A stretch of 64,000 nucleotides of DNA, taken from contig OW240915.1 in the NCBI GenBank assembly GCA_933207985.1, forward strand, positions 262,599,642 through 262,663,641, in the 5' to 3' direction. Under the pieces are notes generated by a model. That model did not search any database. It had not been told where the DNA came from and saw nothing but the letters and a program-made list of their open reading frames with translations. This stretch comes from Pelobates cultripes. Lineage: Eukaryota; Chordata; Amphibia; Anura; Pelobatidae. Positions within the stretch are counted from its first letter, which is position 1. Each line of letters starts with the position of its first letter. Both the position numbers and the translations under genes were made by a program. Of this stretch, positions 57,022-64,000 are shown piece by piece.

Positions 57022-57170
57022 TGAAAAGGGAACATACCGACACTCTCTGTCTTCTTAATTCATAGCTTTTATTCCATCACAAGAAAAACAAGGTCAGCAT
57101 TTCAGTTCCATTATGGAACTTTCCTCAGGACAATGAACTTTTTTTTTACTGTCTGAGGAAAGTTCCACGA
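57021..57170 (-). mobile_element. Penelope-type pLTR end, minus strand
   Basis: It contains the hammerhead-like motif at 57092-57135 and, 20 bp beyond it, an inverted partial copy of the first half (CTGAGGAAAGTTCC at 57153 on the plus strand). The arrangement is like two terminal repeats meeting head to head. Confidence 0.5.
57092..57135 (-). ncRNA. Hammerhead-ribozyme-like motif
   Basis: On the minus strand CTGAGGA, one extra A, AGTTCC/GGAACT with loop ATAAT, then GAAATGCTGACC. Both core boxes are intact in form. The layout, extra A included, is the same as at 51811, although the stems differ in sequence. Confidence 0.5.
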
Positions 57171-58105
57171 TATCCCTCTAAACGTCCTCAACTGACATGG
57201 GAGGTTGAGTGGCAGCACCACTAAGGGAGTCTAGGAGCTAGAGAAAAGGTAAGCAAAACCATTATTTCACTAATTTTCCAGGCCAGGCATGGACCTCCAG
57301 TCATAAGTAGCAGCTTGGTCCAGTTTTCAGAGCCACTATTGCTAACTGAAACCATTTTGTGTAAACTGTATGAAGTTCCCTTGTTTAGCATTCCCTGCCT
57401 TACACATGACTTGTACCAATTGCTGGGTTACCCCATTCTCCAGTCAGTCATAATATACAATTTTGGTCATCAAATGTCTCAATTTCCCTTGCATTTATTG
57501 CATAGGAGACTATTGGGTAGTTCATTTCCTTCCCAAATACTTAACCACAGTTTATAACACCTCTAGGCAAAATCATTGATAAACTGAAGTAAAAGATATA
57601 TCATATAAATAAAAAAAAAGTATATTTTTACCTTGTTCCATTTGTTACAGTCTCCAAATAGTTTTATGAAGCATTGACAGTTATTTCACTTTGGGAGTTC
57701 TTCCCATGTTTACATTAAGACCATTTATGTGGTTGAGAAATAATATATTACACTATTATAATTTCATGACAGATAATGCTCTATTGATATTATACACATG
57801 TATGGCTAACAGACGGCAGATTAGAGGTTAAAGCCAATGCCCTCGACAGGCTGCATGCACAGGTGCTGTATAATGAGAGTCTTAATTGCTAGACAGCAGA
57901 GGGAGATATGCTTATGGAGAATGAGAGATCTATAAAAACCTAAAGATAATCAAACTTGGAGATAAACGGAAAAGTAGGTTCCAGTGAGAAATCCACAAAA
58001 CCAGTCCTGGCATTTACAGCAGTGGCTACAAGCAGAATGCAAGATTGCATATCAGAGAGTAGCTTCACCAAGAAAGTCTTATTTAGGAGCCAGAGTATAA
58101 ACAGC
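57171..58105. other. No gene seen
   Basis: Mixed DNA without recognisable coding or repeat content. Confidence 0.45.
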
Positions 58106-58600
58106 TTAAAAGGGATACTCCAGTCACCAAAACAATGTAATCTCCATGAAGTTGTTATGGTTCCTGGAGGCACACTTACCTTAAGGGAGTTAAACAGTTT
58201 TTTAATTAACTCCAAAGTTGCCTCCCGTGGCGAAGTCCACTGCCCCCAGGCGGCATCTGGTTTCTGAATTTTCACATTCAGAAAACTCGGAGTGCCGCCT
58301 TGCAGGAGCACTGCTAATTTGCTGAGAGTGGTCAGCTGATGCTCTCAGCCAATCAGCGACTCCCCATTCACTAAACTAGCTTGGAAAAGGTTTAGTGAAA
58401 GGTTTAGTGAAAGGTTTAGCTCCAGTGTAGTGAAAGGAGAGTCACTGATTGACTGATAGCATCAGCTATTTGCTCTCAGTAAGTCAGCAGCTCCCCTGCC
58501 CTGCGGCACTCTGCGCTTTCTGAATTGGAAAATTCACGAGCCTGGATGCCGCCTTAGGAGAGTAGATGTTGCCGCTGGTGGAAGCATTGGAGTTAAACCA
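58106..58600. mobile_element. T2-type MITE, left end and body
   Basis: Starts TTAAAAGGGATACTCCAGTC, a typical T2-family terminus in frogs. The body contains a short tandem AAAGGTTTAGTG triplication (58386-58425) and partly inverted CTGATGCTCTCAG text. A right TTAA end is not clear. Confidence 0.55.
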
Positions 58601-58865
58601 CACACACCTGAGATTTAGCTTAAAACCAGGCAGAGGCAGGTGTAATGATTTTATGCAGCCAGTGGCAGTGACAGGGTCATAAAGTGCTTGTTAAGTAGCT
58701 GTTGGTGGTCCCCATAGAAAATTATGAGAGCTGTTAGCCATTACTTAGTGGCTGGCTTCCAGAAGTAGCGACTGGTAACGCCCTTTCACTACAGTTAAAA
58801 TTTTGCAGTTGAAAAAGAGTTGCAACAGGCATTTTAGCGAGTAGTGGCTGCCCTGCAATTACTGT
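58601..58865. other. No gene seen
   Basis: Short unique stretch before the hAT element. Confidence 0.4.
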
Positions 58866-58873
58866 GATAAGCT

Positions 58874-60547
58874 CAGGGCCGGCGCTACCATAAGGCGGCC
58901 CAGGCGGCCGCCTTAGGGCGCACCAGCCCTGGGGGCGCGACAGCAGGCAGACAGGAAGGAGGGAAGCGCACCTGGCTCCCCTCCAGCTGGTTACTACTTG
59001 CAGAGTGGCCGAGCGCAGCCCAGAGATTCCCGCCCGCGGAGCTCAGCCTCGGCCCGCCCACCTCCTATCCTGGTGTCTGCCGCAGGCTGTGTGGAGGGGG
59101 CAGGATATGAATGACATCATATCCCTGCTCCCTGTATCCCACACAGCGCGGCTGGCGCCCTGTGATGGTGCTGGGCTGCAGGACTGGACTCCACAGAGCC
59201 GGACAGCATGCACCCAGGGGACAAGATTTAACAGATGTGAGTATGTAATTATGTATGTCTCTGTATGTATGTCTGTGTATTTATGTCTGTCTGTCTCTGT
59301 ATGTATGTATGTCAGTATGTCTCTGTTTGTATGTATGTTTGTCTCTGTATGTATGTCTCTGTATGTATGTATGTATCTATCTCTATGTATGCATGTATGT
59401 ATGTATGTCTCTGTATGTCTCTGTATGTCTCTGTATGTATGTATCTCTATGTATGCATGTATGCATGTATGTCTGTCTCTGTATGTATGTCTGTCTCTGT
59501 ATGTATGTATGTATGTCTCTGTATGTCTCTGTATGTCTCTGTATGTATGTATCTATCTCTATGTATGCATGTATGTATGTATGTCTCTGTATGTATGTCT
59601 CTGTATGTATGTCTCTATCTCTATGTATCTATCTCTATGTATGTATGTCTCTGTATGTATGTCTCTGTATGTATGTATCTATCTCTATGTATGTATGTCT
59701 CTGTATGTATGTCTCTGTATGTATGTATCTATCTCTATGTATGTATGTCTCTATATGCATGTATGTATCTGTATGCATGCATGTATGTAACTAAATGTTT
59801 GTTTGTCTCTGAATGTCTGTATATATGTCTCTGTATGCATGTGTGTAACTGTATGCCTTTATGTCTCTGTATGTACGTATGTGTCTGTGTGTCTCTGTAT
59901 GTATGTTTATGTATGTATGTCTGTATGTATGACGGTTTGCCTCTCTATGTATGAATGTTTGTATGTGTCTGTATGCCTGTATGTCTTGTATGTATGTTTC
60001 TGTATGTCTCTGTATGTATGCCTGTATGTCTTTGTATGTATGTGTCTGTATGGCAGTATGTCTCTGTATGCATGCATGTCTCTGTATGCATGCATGTCTT
60101 TGTATGCCTGTATGTATGTATGTATGTGTCTGCATGCCTGTATGTTTCTGTATGCCTGTATGTATATATGTATGTATGTGCCTGGATGTCTTTGTATGTA
60201 TGTTTCTGTATGTATGTATGTATGTATGTATGTGTCTGTATGACGGTATGCCTCTGTATGTATGCATGTCTTTAAATGCCTTCATGTCTCTGTATGCATG
60301 TATGTCTTTGCCTGTATGTCTGTATGTCTCTGACTGACTGTATGTGTCTAAATGTCTCTGTATGATTATTTCTGTGTTTGTATGACAGTGTACCTGTATG
60401 ACTTTGACTGTGTGACTGAAAAATTATGCCTGTGGCTTGGGAGGAAATACACACAGGTGAAGATGCATTTTTTTTTTTTTAAAGGAGGTTGAGGGGCACC
60501 AAAATGCATGTTCGCCTGTGTAACTAAAAATCCTAGCACCGGCACTG
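58874..60547. mobile_element. Non-autonomous hAT element, 1674 bp, filled by a tetranucleotide array
   Basis: Exact 8-bp duplication GATAAGCT (58866-58873 and 60548-60555). Ends CAGGGCCGGCGCTA and, inward from the right, CAGTGCCGGTGCTA match at 12 of 14 positions. A CpG-rich left part (58880-59235) is followed by about 1.17 kb of TATG/TCTG-type repeats. There is no transposase. All long open frames inside come from the repeat. Confidence 0.88.
59238..60411. repeat. Long (GTAT)n/(CTGT)n array
   Basis: Mixed GTATGTAT, GTCTCTGT and GTATGCAT units without a strict higher-order period. Open in several frames on both strands because few stops occur in the units. Confidence 0.95.
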
Positions 60548-60650
60548 GATAAGCTTGTAAACAAGCCCAAAGTTTGATGACACACACTGCCAGGTGAAGA
60601 TATTATTTCTTATCACATACATTATGTAGCGGCCCCTTTGTGTCATGTCA

Positions 60651-60777
60651 GTGTGTCATGCCTGTAAATGTACAATAACTGTGTGCTAATACAGTAAAGC
60701 CAGTTTGTTGGAACTCATTTTACATCAAGAAGAAGCTTGCTTGTCTCTTTCTTATAACTATCCATGGTCCGTTGCAG
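60651..60777 (+). repeat. LTR-end-like block, plus copy
   Basis: Reads CATGCCTGTAAATGTACAAT, an ACAGTAAAGCCAG poly(A)-signal-like stretch, and ends near GTCCGTTGCA. An inverted copy lies at 62110-62230. Confidence 0.7.
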
Positions 60778-62109
60778 TTCTTCAGCTCCTGTCGCTTTAG
60801 CCATTACTGATGACGGCTGCAGATCTTGTCACATAGGCTCCAACTTGTGTCAAGAAATGTCAGGCAGAGGAGAAATACAAAAAAAAAGGAGTCCCTACAG
60901 TGAAATTCCAACGCAGTCATAATGAGTATTTCATGAAGATACTATCTTTATGGAAAACACTTTTTTAATATGAGGGTAACAGTACCTCTTTTAATTATAA
61001 AATTGTATACACTTTTGAATAAAATATCAGTTAGGCACGTTTTAAAAATTTGGGAAGTGATTTGGCATCAAGTTTTAGGAAGTGTCACATTGGTCCAGTT
61101 GAAGTGTTATGTTTTCATGTGAGGCTGATGACTACAGGAACAAGATAACATCAAGAGATAGATAGTATTTTGAAATCATTATGATACTGTTGACCTAGAG
61201 TTTGTTGCACTTATTCTGTGCAACTCTCTGCCGTAAAGCTGAACAGAAGATTAAAAACTATTGCAGCACAATTTCTGTCAAATGCATCTGAAATTGCTTT
61301 TGGTTGTTCCTTTTTATTTTATTTTTATTTTAGAAAATCATTTCTTTCCGATTTTGGAAAGTAAACATATAATTTCATACAATGATTTCCTGGCATATAC
61401 GTATTCTATTCAAAATATTTGTCACAGTTCGGCCAAACCAATTTACCTCCCAAAATAATTTTGGAAAAAGAAAAAACGTTTGGGTGAATAGAAATTGGTC
61501 CATGCAGCATTTTTGGATTGAACAACTTTTGACCATGCAATCATTTCAGAAAAAACTATTCAGATTAACCATGAGGGTGCCAAAACTGGCTAATTAGCGT
61601 ACTGCAAAATAAAAATATTATGCAATTTGGTACACAGATTAAATAAAAAGTGGAAGGGGAATAAAGTTAGTAACAAAATCTGTATTTCTATATTATATAT
61701 TTATTAACTATAATACATAAACATAGATTTATTTTACTGATCCTCAATTTTTCCCTCTATTTGTCACTTCTGATGTGATCTGTGAATAAAATTAACATTT
61801 AGTGGCTGTTCCCCAACAATAAATCATCTCTTTTTTTTTTTGCACCAGAGGTAGAACTCTAAAACCTCAAAAAAAACAAACAAACAAAACAAAAAAAAAA
61901 ACAATACTGTTCACCCATTAGCTGTGTTTGTTGCATTATAAGTCCATATGGTACTTGTGAGTTATGGAATGTTGATGACCTGCCTGTGACAATACGGCTC
62001 TGGTGTCTCTGGCCCTGAAGGTGGACCAGTTCAGGCCTGGTATTTCCCGTGGGATTATTTGCATTAGCCTGTACTTTTCCTGCTAGAGATTCTCTTATGA
62101 GCGATCGCA
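60778..62109. other. DNA between inverted LTR-like ends, no gene seen
   Basis: AT-rich. The minus-strand open frame at 61859-62176 reads out of the LTR block and has no retroviral motif. Confidence 0.45.
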
Positions 62110-62230
62110 CTGCAACGGACCTTGGATAGTGATAAGAAAGAGACAAGCAAGCTTCTTCTTGATGTCGTTCCAACAAACTGGCTTTACTGTATTAGCACAC
62201 AGTTATTGTACATTTACAGGCACGACACAC
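62110..62230 (-). repeat. LTR-end-like block, minus copy
   Basis: Reverse complement of 60651-60777 with a few substitutions and one indel of about 8 bp near GGAAC. The sequence beyond 62230 differs from the other copy. Confidence 0.7.
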
Positions 62231-63089
62231 TTTTGCATAATACAGGGAGAAGTATACGGGTACAATAAGGACAGTGGGGAAATGTGGGACAGGGAACAAA
62301 GGAACGGGATGGAGAAGACACAGAATTCCCTAATTTTTTCTGGTGAGTATAATCATTTCCTTGGCTGTAATGTATTTACATTACAGCCAAGGGAAACCTC
62401 CACTGGCCACTCTACCCTCTGCATGGAGACACTGAACGTTCCTCATAGAGATGCTGATTGGCCAGGGCTGTGTTTGGATTGTGCTGATTTTCCCCTGATC
62501 TTCCTCCTTGACAAGCTCAGCCAATTCAATGCTTTCACATAGGAATTGGGTCAGAACACCACTTCTCATAATGTCAGATTTTGCTATATTTAGGAGGATA
62601 TTCAATAACATTAAGAGAATATGCAAACATTCATCATATTGTAATAAAATGACTATAAATATTACAATAAAACACAGATGAACATATGCCACATGAATAC
62701 ATCTTCACATAGTAAACCAGCACCCAGACCAAAGAAGAACTAGAGAAAAAATTGTGAGGAAGGTTTGGAAAATATTTTACAAAGACCAGCAAATCTATTT
62801 GGCAAAGGTGATAACCAAGACTGGCATATACTGTCGAACATAGGAAATAAGCAACTAGCTGAAAGGAGTAAACTGCAAAGGTGATGTAACCATTACATAT
62901 CGACATAAATGCAAAACCGTGCAAACTTGGGGATTTAAAAAAAAAAAAAAAAATGGATAGAAAACCAGATCAGATTTTGAAAGTCAAGAAATCTGAAATG
63001 CAATGCCTTCTGATAAATAAGAATAAGCATCTACATCCAAAGCCCAAACACCAGAAAGCAGACAAAAAGACACCAGGCATAACAAGAGC
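62231..63089. other. No gene seen
   Basis: Contains the palindrome at 62359-62392, otherwise unremarkable. Confidence 0.45.
62359..62392. repeat. Perfect 16-bp inverted repeat
   Basis: CCTTGGCTGTAATGTA and TACATTACAGCCAAGG separated by TT. Confidence 0.95.
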
Positions 63090-63359
63090 TTAACTTTGCT
63101 GACAACTGACACAGGGAAACATTCTCGCTAGCAGGCGAGTCACGTAAGAATCATAGCACAACCGAAATGTCCAAAAGAGAAGTGTATATGGTACCAGGGG
63201 TCGCTGCAAGCACTTGCACCTCAACAAACAACAGACGAAAGAGTCCCTGTCTACAGAAAGGACCTGGACTGGGATGTTGGCAGCAGCTATGGCTGAACGC
63301 ATCTCATTGATGGACTGATAGGAATGCCCAGCAGAAAAAAGATCTGACAAATGGCTCAT
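63090..63359 (-). pseudogene. Tyrosine-recombinase fragment (DIRS- or Crypton-like)
   Basis: The minus strand reads LSDLFSAGHSYQSINEMRSAIAA, then a V..L region, VCCLLR, LQRPLVPYTLLFW and a hydrophobic helix. This follows the core-binding-to-catalytic transition of phage-integrase-type recombinases of eukaryotic elements (L...G..Y.SIN..RSAI, then RP..P.Y...WDV). The catalytic Arg/His/Tyr part is not present. Neighbouring frames carry no reverse transcriptase. Confidence 0.55.
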
Positions 63360-63711
63360 AATTTTGGATCTTTAATACTATATATGTAACAAGAAGAGCT
63401 GTATACAAGGGTCATGTTAATCAGGAAAAACAAGGTTAATTATTCTCAGATGGGACATTTGGTGTTAGAATTTCCAGGACCAAAAGTCTCTGATCTAACT
63501 GTTATCAAAACAATGCTTCTGTGATTTACGACAAGATATGGGACAGGTCTTCAGACTGTCTGCCTCCACTGCTGACTGTAAACAAGTTAGTGGCCTGAGT
63601 TACTCCCATATCTTGTTTTGTTTGTAAATTTATTTTTATTAATAAGTTTTCAATTTAAGAGTTTACAGAATGTTTGAACCATTACATGATAGTTTAGTAT
63701 ATGCAGGTATC
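63360..63711. other. No gene seen
   Basis: A 13-bp inverted pair ACAAGATATGGGA/TCCCATATCTTGT (63531 and 63604) suggests a small foldback remnant. Confidence 0.45.
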
Positions 63712-64000
63712 TTAAAGGACCACTATAGTGCCAGGAAAACATACTCGTCCGCCCGGCTCTGGAAGGGGGAAAGGGGTTAAAACTTACCTCTTTCCAGCGC
63801 TGGGCGGGGAGCTCTCCTCCTCCTCTCCTCCTCTTCTCCTCCCCGTCGGCTGAATGCACACGCGCGGCAAGAGCTGCGCGCGCATTCAGCCGGTCACATA
63901 GGAAAGCATTCATAATGCTTTCCTATGGACGCTGGCGTGCTCTCACTGTGAAAATCACAGTGAGAAGCATGCAAAGCGCCTCTAGTGGCTGTCAATGAGA
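63712..64000. mobile_element. T2-type MITE, left part, cut by the window end
   Basis: Starts TTAAAGGACCACTATAGTGC, a T2-type terminus. Inside are three hairpin pairs: GGCTGAATGC/GCATTCAGCC, CATAGGAAAGCATT/AATGCTTTCCTATG and TCTCACTGTG/CACAGTGAGA. Open frame 63650-63913 on the minus strand is incidental. Confidence 0.6.

Noticed and set aside
59005..60337. Several open frames of 100-260 codons rich in Cys, Met, Val and Ser on both strands
   Set aside because: Products of the GTAT/CTGT array inside a hAT element; the same pattern appears in many frames at once.

Overview
The window looks like non-coding vertebrate DNA, most likely from a frog or another amphibian. It is AT-rich and full of microsatellites, and it carries a repeat set typical of anuran genomes: T2/Kolobok-like MITEs with TTAAAGG ends, CR1-type LINEs with 8-bp tandem tails, Penelope-like elements, Tc1-like and hAT DNA transposons, and Ty3/Gypsy-like gag. 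I found no convincing host protein exon, tRNA, rRNA or CRISPR array. Every recognisable coding region belongs to a mobile element, and nearly all are broken. Family names rest on motif recognition by eye, not on a database search.

Layout. 1-9 kb: a T2-like MITE, the C-terminal part of an R2/R4-type LINE (restriction-like endonuclease side), a decayed Penelope terminal repeat, a heavily decayed Tc1 fossil, a 57-bp minisatellite and a 503-bp foldback element. 9-20 kb: mostly unique AT-rich sequence with MITE remnants, one Penelope-type terminal-repeat remnant and a 331-base gap. 20-25.6 kb: two Tc1-like elements, each inserted in a TA-rich microsatellite; the second has a transposase frame broken by a single stop codon. 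26-29.3 kb: a three-layer nest, in which a minus-strand Ty3/Gypsy-like gag is split by a solo LTR that is itself split by a non-autonomous hAT element. 29.5-40.8 kb: three LINE copies; the central CR1 keeps ORF1 (an SGNH-esterase-like domain behind an in-frame 30-bp minisatellite) and a whole ORF2 frame broken by three stops and one 313-bp insertion. 41.6-52 kb: a Penelope-like element with long inverted terminal repeats, split inside its reverse transcriptase by a second, opposite-strand Penelope-like element that left a 14-bp target duplication. 52.6-64 kb: an L1/Tx1-type LINE fragment, an LTR related to the solo LTR, a 1.67-kb hAT element filled with a tetranucleotide array, a pair of inverted LTR ends, a tyrosine-recombinase fragment and a MITE cut by the window end.

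The most interesting signals are hammerhead-ribozyme-like motifs in or beside the Penelope terminal repeats (six places, of very different quality), the nested insertions with exact target duplications, a degenerate 2A-like motif at the start of a LINE endonuclease, the minisatellite in CR1 ORF1, and an inverted repeat in two related LTRs whose arms have changed together.
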